Shown here: positions 21,304-28,254 of the stretch, piece after piece
Layout of the letters: every line of letters starts with the position of its first letter
How positions within the stretch are numbered: the stretch's first letter is position 1
Source of the DNA: a bacterium
GTDB taxonomy: Bacteria > CG2-30-53-67 > CG2-30-70-394
Reading direction: 5' to 3'
Assembly (NCBI GenBank): GCA_024278555.1
Contig: JAJRSX010000181.1
Coordinates: 1 to 28,254 of the forward strand
DNA: 28,254 nt
Program-made: the position numbers and the translations under genes
The notes under the pieces: model-generated
Seen by the model: only the letters and a program-made list of their open reading frames with translations
Database searches by the model: none
What the model was told of the DNA's origin: nothing

Positions 21304-22383
21304 CTAGAAGCGGACGTGGGCCGACTTGTTGAAGGAGATCCGGGCGTGACGGTAGTTATCGATCATGTACTTATCAAAGGTCAGACCGGTCTCTGCGAAG
21401 AACCGCTTCCAACCGATGCGGTCGATCCACTCACCGACACGCTCCCACGGCTTACCACCCGCCTTGTAGGCCGCGAGGATGTTCTTCACGACCTCCGCCA
21501 CCTCCGGCCAACGGGGCGGGTTGTTCGGCAGGCCGTGGGCGACCAGCTTCATGTTGGTCGGCTTGGTTCGCGCGTTGCCGAGCTTGCCGCCGACCCAGAC
21601 GGCGAACTTGGAGTACTCGGGGTGGTTGATCTCCATCGCCGGGCAGGCACCGAAGCAGGCACCGCAGACGATGCACTTGGACTCCTCGACCATCAGCGAC
21701 GGCTTGCCGTTCACCGTGGTCGGCCGGATCGCCGCCACCGGGCAGCGCGCCACCGCCTTGGGGAGCTCGCAGATGTTGGAGAGGATGTCGTGGTTGATCC
21801 GCGGCGGCCGGGTGTGCTGGATCACCACCGCGATGTCCGCCTGACCGCCGCAGTTGATCTCGCAGCAGGAGGTGGAGAGACGCACGCGGTTGGGCATCTC
21901 CTCACGACCGAACTCCTCGAAGATCGCGTCCATCAGGCTCTTGTTGGCACCGGAGGCGTCGGTCGCCGGGATGTCGCAGTGGAACCACCCCTGGGTGTGG
22001 GCGAAGCAGGTGATCGCGTTGCCGGTACCGCCGACGGGGTGACCCTCCGCCTCCAGCTCCTCGATGATCTTGTCGACGTTCGCCTCCTCGGTGGTCATCA
22101 GCTCGCAGTTGGAGCGGACGGTGAAGCGGAGGTGGCCCTCGCAGTACTTGTCGGCGATGTCGCACAGGAAGCGGACGGAGTCGACGGTCATCTGCCGCTG
22201 GATGCCGCAGCGAACGGTGAAGAGCTTCTCACCGCTCTCCGCCACGTGGCAGAGGACGCCGGGGCGCGGCCGGTAGTGGTACTGCCACTTGCCGAAGTTG
22301 CGGACCTGGGCCGGGTGGAGCTCCGGGATGTGGTCACGCACACCGGACTCGATGGTTTTCCATTCTTCGGTGGATGCTGACAT
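21304..22383 (-). CDS. dsrB: DsrB, dissimilatory sulfite reductase beta subunit
   Basis: DsrB forms the alpha2-beta2 reductase with DsrA and holds the catalytically active sirohaem. The 359-residue product has normal length. Features include the SCCEINCGG cysteine motif (Cys173, Cys174, Cys178), RCPVAAIRP, and the ferredoxin insertion CIVCGACFGACP (Cys237/240/243/247). The ATG has AAGGAAC upstream and lies 51 bp after the dsrA stop codon. It is the only dsrB in the window, although two dsrA genes are present. Confidence 0.97.
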   Translation of the reverse strand: MSASTEEWKTIESGVRDHIPELHPAQVRNFGKWQYHYRPRPGVLCHVAESGEKLFTVRCGIQRQMTVDSVRFLCDIADKYCEGHLRFTVRSNCELMTTEEANVDKIIEELEAEGHPVGGTGNAITCFAHTQGWFHCDIPATDASGANKSLMDAIFEEFGREEMPNRVRLSTSCCEINCGGQADIAVVIQHTRPPRINHDILSNICELPKAVARCPVAAIRPTTVNGKPSLMVEESKCIVCGACFGACPAMEINHPEYSKFAVWVGGKLGNARTKPTNMKLVAHGLPNNPPRWPEVAEVVKNILAAYKAGGKPWERVGEWIDRIGWKRFFAETGLTFDKYMIDNYRHARISFNKSAHVRF

Positions 22384-22434
22384 ATCGGTGTTCCTTTTGA
22401 TTTGGGTGGGTATGAGTTCGCCCCGCTTCCCGGC

Positions 22435-23646
22435 CTAGTAGGCGGCCTTGAAGAAGGGGTTGTCGCGCGGGTGCTCGACCATGTCCGGGGTCGCCTCCAG
22501 ACCGGCGGCATCGAGGAAGGTCTGGATGCCGAGGCGCTCGATGCACTCCCCGAGCCGCTCGTGGTCCAGTCCGTTCTCCGCCCACCAGTCGATCACCCGG
22601 TCGGTGAACTCGATCATCTTGGCGAAATCCTCGTCCGTCTTCAGCTTCATGAAGGGGACCATCATCGAGCCGAGCATGTTACCCACCTTCAGGTGGCCCT
22701 TGCCGCCCATGAGCAGCGATACGCCGCGATCCTTGCCCGGGGAGAGGGCCTCGGTCATGACGTTGATGCAGTGCATGCAGCGGACGCAGTCGCTGTTATT
22801 GATCTCGATGTCGCGCGTCCCCTTCAGCTCGATGGCGCGGGTGGGGCACATGTTGATCACCGAGTTGACCACATAGTCGAGACCGTTGTTGTCGATGAAG
22901 GCACCAACCTTCTCGTGGTCGATCTGGATGTCGTCGCGCCAGGTGCCGATCACCGCGCAGTCGGAGCGCTGGGTGGAGTTGGCACAGTCGTTGGGGCAGC
23001 CGGAGAACTTGAACTTGAACTTGTAGGGGAACGACGGCCGGTGGACGTCGTCGCCGTAGTTGTTGAGGATCTTGAAGTGGGCGCCGAGGGTGTCGTAGCA
23101 GGCGTGCTCACAGCGCGCCTCGCCGACACACGACATGCCGGAGCGCATGTCCGCGCCGGCGCCGCCGAGATCCCAGCCGAGCTTGTTGAGCTCGTCGAAG
23201 ATGTGCTGCACATTGTCCTGGGTGCAGCCGATGAGCTGCAGGTTGCCGGTCTGGCCGTGCATGCAGATGATGCCGGAGGCCTCCCGCTCCCAAACGTCAC
23301 ACACCTCGCGGAGCGCCTTGGTGGAGTAGTGGAAGCCCGCCGGCGGCTGGATGCGGAGGGTGTGGAACTCGGTCGCCTCGGGGAACTTGTCGGCGATCAT
23401 CGAGAAGCGGGCGATGATCCCGGCGCCGTACCCGCGCACGCCGACCACGCCGCCCTTCCAATACCCCATGCGCGTCTCATAGGAGTACTCGAGCTGATCG
23501 AGAACCCCACGCACCATGGGATTGTGGGTCCGGTTGGCGAGCTTCTTCAGGCGGGTGATGAAGCCCGGCCACGGCCCCTTCTCCAGCTCGTCGAGGAGTG
23601 GAGTGGGGTGGAGGAATGTCTCCTGGGTATCCGTCTGTTCTGACAT
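22435..23646 (-). CDS. dsrA: DsrA, dissimilatory sulfite reductase alpha subunit
   Basis: With DsrB this enzyme oxidises DsrC-bound or polysulfidic sulfur to sulfite in the oxidative pathway. The 403-residue product starts MSEQTDTQETFLHPTPLLDE. It has the sirohaem-cluster cysteines Cys173-x5-Cys179 and Cys217-x3-Cys221 (SGCPNDC), the phosphate/sirohaem-binding basic motifs around RIQPPAGFHYSTK and YKFKFKFSG, and ferredoxin-domain cysteines 267, 287, 290 and 293. The ATG follows GGAAGGAGA. It leads dsrA-dsrB-dsrL, with dsrR 124 bp upstream on the same strand. A TATAGA -10-like hexamer (complement at 23716-23721) lies about 70 bases upstream without a good -35. Confidence 0.97.
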   Translation of the reverse strand: MSEQTDTQETFLHPTPLLDELEKGPWPGFITRLKKLANRTHNPMVRGVLDQLEYSYETRMGYWKGGVVGVRGYGAGIIARFSMIADKFPEATEFHTLRIQPPAGFHYSTKALREVCDVWEREASGIICMHGQTGNLQLIGCTQDNVQHIFDELNKLGWDLGGAGADMRSGMSCVGEARCEHACYDTLGAHFKILNNYGDDVHRPSFPYKFKFKFSGCPNDCANSTQRSDCAVIGTWRDDIQIDHEKVGAFIDNNGLDYVVNSVINMCPTRAIELKGTRDIEINNSDCVRCMHCINVMTEALSPGKDRGVSLLMGGKGHLKVGNMLGSMMVPFMKLKTDEDFAKMIEFTDRVIDWWAENGLDHERLGECIERLGIQTFLDAAGLEATPDMVEHPRDNPFFKAAY

Positions 23647-23770
23647 GGAGTGGTCTCCTTCCAGCAGGTTGGTGGGGGCTTACACATGGACCGCCATCCG
23701 AACGGAGGGCGGGGTTCTATACAAACCGCAAGGGCCGCAAATCGTCCTTCGCAGGTCCTCTACGGAAGGC

Positions 23771-24094
23771 CTACGAGATCTCCTCTGGTCGCGACCCCGC
23801 AGGGACATCGAGCGGGTTGATGAATACGAATTCGCCCCCCTCCGGGTGGCCATCGCCCTCCTCGAAGTCGAGGACGAGGTCATCCACCAGGGGGGCGCTC
23901 TCACTATCGACGACCACCGTCACCCCTTCGCTGGTGAAGGTCGTCTCACCGTCGGCCACCTCATCGAAGCCCATCCGGTAGGAGAGCCTGTCGTTGCCGA
24001 GGCGTCGCGCCTCAATACGCAACGCCATGCCATGGAGATCGTTCGTTGAAGAACGACGCACCTGTTCAGCAGCACGAGGTGTAACGGAGACCAT
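23771..24094 (-). CDS. dsrR: DsrR, cysteine-less A-type scaffold-like protein
   Basis: DsrR resembles IscA/ErpA iron-sulfur carriers but lacks their three cysteines; in Allochromatium it has been proposed to act in post-transcriptional control of dsr expression. The 107-residue product begins MVSVTPRAAEQVRRSS and carries the A-type fold motifs LRIEARRLGNDRLSYRMGFD, GVTVVVD and FVFINP, with no cysteine at all. The ATG at 24094 is chosen because it aligns with the family start; a GTG at 24133 adds 13 basic residues. The ribosome site is weak. It stands first in the dsrR-A-B-L group, whereas the classical position is after dsrN. Confidence 0.85.
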   Translation of the reverse strand: MVSVTPRAAEQVRRSSTNDLHGMALRIEARRLGNDRLSYRMGFDEVADGETTFTSEGVTVVVDSESAPLVDDLVLDFEEGDGHPEGGEFVFINPLDVPAGSRPEEIS

Positions 24095-24436
24095 GGCGTA
24101 CCCAAAAAGTCGGTGCCGCACAGGCCGCTTCACCTAACCGCGGCCGCCCGGCCGGCCGAGAAGGATACAGCCACGGATCATCTTTTTCCACCCCCCTCCC
24201 GGTCTCTACCAAAATCCAGTGGCCCAACCACCTCCCCACCCCCGCGACGCAACCTAACCTGTGGTATGAAGATTGCATGTCTGTACGCCAGGGGATCGGG
24301 TGGCTGACCAACGCAAGACCGCGTCGCACCTGACCCTGCCTGCGTTTCCGCCTCCCCGGCCCGGTGGCCGGTGAAGCAGAATAGGTGAGCACTTAATTGC
24401 CCATATGTGCACCAAATAACCATTCCTGGCGCCCCA
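24095..24436. other. Divergent promoter region between dsrR and the NtrC-like regulator
   Basis: This 342-bp stretch has no supported gene. A Cys-containing 13-codon frame starting MKIACLYARGSGG (near 24266) is too short to claim. The region is the natural place for control of the dsrRABL unit and of the regulator gene. I see no sigma-54 element and no clear -10/-35 pair; the AT-richer part is 24385-24425, just before the regulator start. Confidence 0.5.
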
Positions 24437-25942
24437 ATGCCCTCCTCACCCATCCACGTCGTCTTCGTCTGCCCGGCCGGCCAGACCCCCCCCAACTGGG
24501 CCGAAGCGGCGCCGCTCCTCGGCTGGCAGCTCGTCCCCCTCAGCCCCGCCGAGCTGCGCGAGTGCGCCACCCCGGAGCATGACACGGCGGCGGTGGTCTA
24601 CTGCGAGGGGACCGGCTGCGGCGAGCACAACGGCCGCCGCCCGGCGTGCAAGCGCACCGAGTACCACTGCCCGTCGGTGGAAGAGGTGCGGGCGGTCACC
24701 GGCGACCGCCCCCTGATCGTCATCGCCGAGCAGTCGGACCCCATGGCGGTCACCCACGCCCTCCTCCACGGCGCCACCCTCACCCTCCCCGCCCGACTGG
24801 AGGTGAACGAGCTACGCCGGATCCTCCAGGAGGCGCAGACCTCGCCGTGGCTGTCGCCCCCCTTCCACATCACCGGCGGCGAGGCGGGCGAGGACCCCCT
24901 GCCGCAGGTCGTCGGCCGGTCGCGGCCGATGCAGCGGGTGAAGACCCTGGTCCGCCGCTGGGCCGACCTCGACCGCCCCGGCACCATCCCCCTGCCGGTC
25001 CTCCTCTATGGCGAGACCGGCACCGGCAAGGGCCACGTCGCCCGCACCCTGCACCAGCTCGGCGGCCACAAGAAAGGCCGCTTCGTCACCGTGAGCTGTC
25101 GTGCCCAGTCCACCGAGGAGGTCGAGCGCGCCCTGTTCGGCGACCCCCGAGGCGGTCGCAGCGGGCACCGCGCCGACCTCCCCACCGGCGGCGCCATCGG
25201 CCGCGCCCGTGGCGGGGTCCTCTTCATCGACGAGATCCTCGCCCTCGCCCCCGCCACCCAGGCAAAGCTCGTCCGCTTCCTGGAGGAGCGCGCCCACCTG
25301 CGCCTGAGCGAGGCCCACGAGCCGGCGATGGACTTCCGCCTCATCGCCACCACCAACGACGACCTCCCACGGGCGATCGCCACCGGCCGCTTCCGCGCCG
25401 ACCTCTTCCACCGCGTCGAGTGCCTCACCCTCCAGATGCCGCCCTTGCGCGAGCGCGGCGACGACATCGTCCTTTTGGCACGCCACATCCTCGGGCAGTT
25501 CGCCGCGGAGCACGCCACCCCACCCTTCTCAATCTCCGCCGGCGCGGTCCACGCCCTGCGCCACTACGCGTGGCCGGGCAATGTGCGTGAGCTCAGGAAC
25601 GCCCTCATCCGCGCGGCAATGCGGGCCCACACCCACATCCTCCGGGCCACCGATCTCGGCCTCACCCGTCCGGCCCCGAGCGGCGAGACCCCGGATCTCG
25701 CGCCCCCCCCGCCCACGGCGACCGGCAGGCCACAGCCGATCCAGATCAAGAGCAACCGCCGGGTGTCGGTCGACTTCACCTCGATCGACCAGATCGACAT
25801 CGAGGGGCTGCGCCGCGACCTCATCCGCCAGGCGATGGAGGCGAGCCGCGGCAACCAGAGCGAGGCGGCCCGTCGCCTCGGCCTGTCGCGCAACGCCCTG
25901 CGCTACGCGGTCAAGAAGTACGGCATCGTCGGCAGCAGCTAA
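24437..25942 (+). CDS. NtrC-like AAA+ regulator lacking the sigma-54 contact motif, with a cysteine-rich N-terminal domain
   Basis: The 501-residue product has an N-terminal alpha/beta domain (about 1-135) with six cysteines (12, 43, 56, 61, 71, 78) and no receiver-type phosphorylation pocket. An AAA+ domain (about 155-400) has Walker A GETGTGKG (192-199), Walker B LFIDE (262-266), sensor ATTND and arginine-finger segment GRFRADLFHR. A Fis-type helix-turn-helix closes the protein (about 455-497; NQSEAARRLGLSRNALRYAVKKYGI). The GAFTGA loop that contacts sigma-54 is GGRSGH (239-244). Such proteins usually act with sigma-70 or as repressors. The gene diverges from dsrR, so it may control the dsr genes. 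The cysteine cluster could bind metal, iron-sulfur or sulfane sulfur. The start is uncertain: a GTG at 24407 is also in frame. Confidence 0.87.
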   Translation: MPSSPIHVVFVCPAGQTPPNWAEAAPLLGWQLVPLSPAELRECATPEHDTAAVVYCEGTGCGEHNGRRPACKRTEYHCPSVEEVRAVTGDRPLIVIAEQSDPMAVTHALLHGATLTLPARLEVNELRRILQEAQTSPWLSPPFHITGGEAGEDPLPQVVGRSRPMQRVKTLVRRWADLDRPGTIPLPVLLYGETGTGKGHVARTLHQLGGHKKGRFVTVSCRAQSTEEVERALFGDPRGGRSGHRADLPTGGAIGRARGGVLFIDEILALAPATQAKLVRFLEERAHLRLSEAHEPAMDFRLIATTNDDLPRAIATGRFRADLFHRVECLTLQMPPLRERGDDIVLLARHILGQFAAEHATPPFSISAGAVHALRHYAWPGNVRELRNALIRAAMRAHTHILRATDLGLTRPAPSGETPDLAPPPPTATGRPQPIQIKSNRRVSVDFTSIDQIDIEGLRRDLIRQAMEASRGNQSEAARRLGLSRNALRYAVKKYGIVGSS

Positions 25943-26357
25943 AGGCCGGCCGCCACGGCCGCCGAGACTCCCTTGGCGGGGGCACCGCTCCGCGCCATGG
26001 GCAGCACCGCACCGACCGCCCCCATAACGGGTGGCGATCTCCCGACCCGACGCCCCAGCCGCGGAATCGGTCCGGTCGCCGCCGACGGCTGTCAGGTGGA
26101 CCGTCGCTCCGACACGCTTCGACCCCGAGGACTCCGCCATCGGCGGTGGTGAAACTTCACCACCCCGGTTCAGCTCCGAGCGAGCTGCCGAACTGACCGA
26201 CAAATAACGTTTTTTACGCCAACTTGGTAGCCCGGGATGGGCCGGAGACCGCCCCTCGCCCCCCGCCACCCCCCCCCCGTGTCGCAAAATGAGATTCTGC
26301 ATAACCCACTGATACTACAGAGCTCTTTTCACCGAACACGGCGCTCGACACCCATCC
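25943..26357. other. Non-coding stretch after the regulator
   Basis: No gene is supported. A hairpin at 26145-26164 (GGTGGTGA, 4-base loop, TCACCACC) lies about 200 bases after the regulator stop codon. A run of six T is at 26210-26215, too far from a stem to be a clear terminator. From about 26280 the base composition changes abruptly to AT-rich. Confidence 0.5.
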
Positions 26358-26403
26358 ATGAGACAATTCTCATATTGAAACAGAGAGGTGTCTCACTTCT
26401 AAA
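26358..26403 (+). promoter_or_regulatory. Candidate sigma-70 promoter with an abutting palindromic operator
   Basis: TTGAAA (26375-26380) and TCTAAA (26398-26403) are 17 bases apart, matching -35 in five and -10 in four of six positions. ATGAGA-CAAT-TCTCAT (26358-26373) is a perfect-arm palindrome ending one base before the -35, and a further GAGACA/TGTCTC inverted pair spans the -35. This arrangement suits a regulated promoter in an AT-rich island. The regulator is unknown. Confidence 0.45.
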
Positions 26404-26642
26404 CACTCCTCCACCCAATCAATAAAAAGACACTACCTGACTAGCCTAATAAATTAACCGTCTCTCATTGGCTTCTCAATGACTTATGTCGTTGTGGCAG
26501 AGATACTTCAGCAAACCGGTGAACGGCATGGAACTTGCGTAGGAGCACGCAAGCTCGCGTCGGGGTGACCGACCCCGGGGTGATCATCCTATCGCCTGGC
26601 GCTCCATGGGCGGCTTGCCCTCCAGGGAGAGCCTTTGTTGTT
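26404..26642 (+). promoter_or_regulatory. Structured leader with terminator-like hairpin before the secreted haem protein gene
   Basis: After an AT-rich 5' part, the leader can form CTTGCGT/ACGCAAG (26534-26553) and CGGGGT/ACCCCG (26561-26577). A terminator-like stem follows (GGCT-TG-CCCT, loop CC, AGGG-AG-AGCC; 26612-26633) with TTTGTTGTT after it. CCTGG at 26605-26609 could pair with CCAGG at 26622-26626 and disrupt that stem. The ribosome site is just beyond. This is the layout of an attenuator or riboswitch, but no known class is matched. Confidence 0.4.
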
Positions 26643-26666
26643 CCACCTCACGAAGGAGGGAGTCGA

Positions 26667-28160
26667 ATGAGCACGACAACCAGTTGGACCTGGACCTCGA
26701 CCCTGGTCGCGGTCGTCACCGCGGCGCTCTGTATGGGCACTGCACCGCCGGCCTTCGCCGACGACAACCACGGCGACAACCATAACCTCGGGCTGCACAT
26801 CGACAAGGCGGAGTACAAGGACGGCAAGGACAAGCTCGAGATCAGCGGCGAAGCCTTCAATAACGCCGCGGTCAGCCTCTTCGACGCGGCGAGCAACGCC
26901 GCCATCGCCACCCTCACCGCCGACGACCACGGCGAGTGGAAGTACAAGGAGAAGCACCCCACCGCCATCCCGTGCGCGGTGCGCGCCGAGTCCGCCGGCC
27001 AGACCGACCAGCGTGACGTCCGCCACGCCGACGAGTTCGCCGGCGGCTGCGGCATCGCCGGTGGCGGCGGCGGGGGCGGGGGCGGCGGGGGCACCCCCAC
27101 CGGCCCGACCCAGCCGAAGCACACCTTCAATCTGCTGATGAACTACGAGCTGGGCATGCACTGCACCGGCTTTGAGTTCTCCTACTGCTGCGTCCTGCCG
27201 CCGTACAACTCGATCGTCGCCCAGCTGGTGAAGACCGAGAAGAACGACAAGTTCCCGACCCTCCTCGGCGGCGACCCGAACGTCGGCATCGACCCGCTCG
27301 GTCGCGAGACGGTGGTCCGTGACGGCTTCAACAAGTACGTCATGCGCTACTGGCACGACGCCCAGCCGCGTAACGACGGCCGCGGCGCACCCCAACAATC
27401 GACCCTGATCTCCATGGCCGAGGGCAACTCCCTGCTCATGTGGAACACCAAGTTCGACGCCGCCGCCCCCGACGCGGGCAACAACCTGGTCTACGGCGCC
27501 TACAACGGCTCCACCGGCGTCATCCAGGGCGACGGCTCCTACGCCGGCGCCAACGACAACTACGCCAACGCCTGGTACAACCACTTCTTCATCTACGTCG
27601 ACCCCGCCACCCCGACCGCCGCCGGCCCGAACCTCGAGGGCAAGGGCAACACCGGCCTGGAGGCGGACAAGATCCGCCTCGGCGTCCACGTGGTCTACCC
27701 GGAGAACACCGGCGCCGGCCTCCAGCCACTGGGGCCGGGGGTTGTGGGTGCCGGCTTCGAGAACGTCCTCACCTGGACCGGTGAGACCGGTACGGTGGTC
27801 TACAGCCAGTCGAAGACGGTGGAAGACCTCCCGGTGATGCTCACCTCGCCGCGCATCTGGGAGGCCCTGGGGCTGCCACTGACCCCGTTCGAGGACACCA
27901 TCAACTTCTTCGGCGACCCCGGTGCGGTGGACGAAGGCTCCATCCGGCCGTACGTCCGGATGCGGGCGCAGCTCTTCGACTACGCCACCGGCAACGCGGT
28001 GCTCGACAACGGCCAGCCGGTCATCGGTACGGGCACCGCCCCGATCGACATCCCCAACTGCGAGCGGTGCCACGCCCTCGGCGACGGCGTCTCGGCAAAC
28101 TCGGCGCAGAACGGCCGCCCGGCCCTCGCCGCCCTGGCCCAGCACGAGCCCGACTTCTAG
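26667..28160 (+). CDS. Secreted c-type haem protein, frame closed by an in-frame TAG
   Basis: The product read to the TAG has 497 residues. A signal peptide (1-31, ending PPAFA) is followed by a small beta-rich domain (about 32-125), an 11-glycine linker, and a large domain beginning about residue 150 with NLLMNYELGMHCTGFEFSYC. One haem-binding site, C465ERC468H469, lies near the end (IPNCERCHALGDG). The ATG has a strong AAGGAGG site. The protein would act in the periplasm or outside the cell; its redox partner is unknown. The same frame stays open with strong coding character for 31 codons after the TAG to the window edge, so the true gene is probably longer. An upstream extension of the frame to 26535 runs through the leader hairpins and is rejected. 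Confidence 0.82.
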   Translation: MSTTTSWTWTSTLVAVVTAALCMGTAPPAFADDNHGDNHNLGLHIDKAEYKDGKDKLEISGEAFNNAAVSLFDAASNAAIATLTADDHGEWKYKEKHPTAIPCAVRAESAGQTDQRDVRHADEFAGGCGIAGGGGGGGGGGGTPTGPTQPKHTFNLLMNYELGMHCTGFEFSYCCVLPPYNSIVAQLVKTEKNDKFPTLLGGDPNVGIDPLGRETVVRDGFNKYVMRYWHDAQPRNDGRGAPQQSTLISMAEGNSLLMWNTKFDAAAPDAGNNLVYGAYNGSTGVIQGDGSYAGANDNYANAWYNHFFIYVDPATPTAAGPNLEGKGNTGLEADKIRLGVHVVYPENTGAGLQPLGPGVVGAGFENVLTWTGETGTVVYSQSKTVEDLPVMLTSPRIWEALGLPLTPFEDTINFFGDPGAVDEGSIRPYVRMRAQLFDYATGNAVLDNGQPVIGTGTAPIDIPNCERCHALGDGVSANSAQNGRPALAALAQHEPDF

Positions 28161-28254
28161 AACGCCTATGAGAACGTCGACGTCCCCGCCGGCGACTCGG
28201 ACTGGTACTCGCGCCTGAAGGCGGCCGCGGTCTCCAGGCTCGCCATCCATGACG
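28161..28254 (+). pseudogene. In-frame continuation of the secreted haem protein beyond the TAG
   Basis: Thirty-one codons follow the stop in the same frame and run off the window (NAYENVDVPAGDSDWYSRLK, then AAAVSRLAIHD). Almost all third positions are G or C, as in the upstream gene. From memory of similar proteins, a Trp follows the Phe at this point, so TGG to TAG is the simplest explanation: a nonsense mutation or a sequence error. Confidence 0.55.

Noticed and set aside
26358-26373. Fur box
   Set aside because: ATGAGA-CAAT-TCTCAT resembles ATGAGAAT-x-ATTCTCAT sites but has one base too few in the centre, and the downstream gene gives no iron-uptake link.
26480-26600. Cyclic-di-GMP (GEMM) riboswitch, suggested by GCAAACC followed by a short stem with a GUGA-type loop
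   Set aside because: The second invariant block (GGGACGCAAAGCC) is missing and the following stems do not fit the GEMM layout. Kept only as an unclassified leader.
26535-26666. Upstream extension of the secreted haem protein
   Set aside because: It passes through leader hairpins and a terminator-like stem, whereas the ATG at 26667 has a strong ribosome site and begins a clear signal peptide.
28158-28160. Pyrrolysine or another recoded TAG
   Set aside because: TAG is the ordinary stop of many genes in the window and no recoding element is visible; mutation or sequence error is simpler.
1-28254. tRNA, rRNA, CRISPR array, transposase or phage genes
   Set aside because: I looked for T-arm motifs, regularly spaced direct repeats and recombinase motifs and saw none; only the non-coding MITE-like element suggests mobility.

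Overview
The window reads as chromosomal DNA of a GC-rich, sulfur-oxidising proteobacterium. The main evidence is an almost complete oxidative (reverse-type) Dsr locus: dsrA, dsrB, dsrL, dsrE, dsrF, dsrH, dsrC, dsrM, dsrK, dsrJ, dsrN and dsrR. DsrEFH, DsrL and DsrR mark Dsr systems that run from sulfur to sulfite rather than the reverse. I cannot place the organism below phylum level from this sequence.

Layout. Bases 1-6100 are housekeeping and signalling genes: the first codons of an L-lactate/malate dehydrogenase-type gene, a degenerate hybrid histidine kinase, two small unknown genes, the histidine genes hisA-hisF-hisIE, a single-domain response regulator, and an unknown gene behind a consensus sigma-54 promoter. 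Bases 6120-8016 (minus) hold a dioxygenase translationally coupled to a membrane protein with two DUF1858-like domains. Bases 8125-14108 (minus) form one probable unit: an Rrf2 regulator, then dsrE-F-H-J-C-M-K and the siroheme methyltransferase cobA. Bases 14193-17348 (plus) carry a YhcC-type radical SAM gene, a 160-bp inverted-repeat element, a precorrin-2 dehydrogenase and dsrN. Bases 17622-24094 (minus) hold dsrR-dsrA-dsrB-dsrL, closed by a good terminator, followed by a second free-standing dsrA. A divergent NtrC-like regulator that lacks the GAFTGA motif starts at 24437. The window ends in a secreted c-type haem protein whose frame is interrupted by a TAG.

How the genes fit together. DsrEFH passes sulfur to the C-terminal cysteines of DsrC. 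DsrMK with DsrJ handles oxidised DsrC and membrane electrons. DsrAB oxidises the sulfur to sulfite, and DsrL passes electrons to NAD(P). CobA, the precorrin-2 dehydrogenase and DsrN supply the sirohaem (amide) cofactor. The gene order differs from the classical dsrABEFHCMKLJOPNRS order: dsrJ lies between dsrH and dsrC, dsrL follows dsrAB, dsrR leads, and dsrO and dsrP are not in the window.

Most notable points: the orphan dsrA paralogue (about 87% identical by hand count, no indels), the GAFTGA-less cysteine-rich regulator at the edge of the dsr locus, an IscR-like Rrf2 regulator heading dsrEFHJCMK, the amber codon inside the secreted haem protein together with its terminator-bearing leader, and a sigma-54 promoter whose leader can fold over the start codon it drives.
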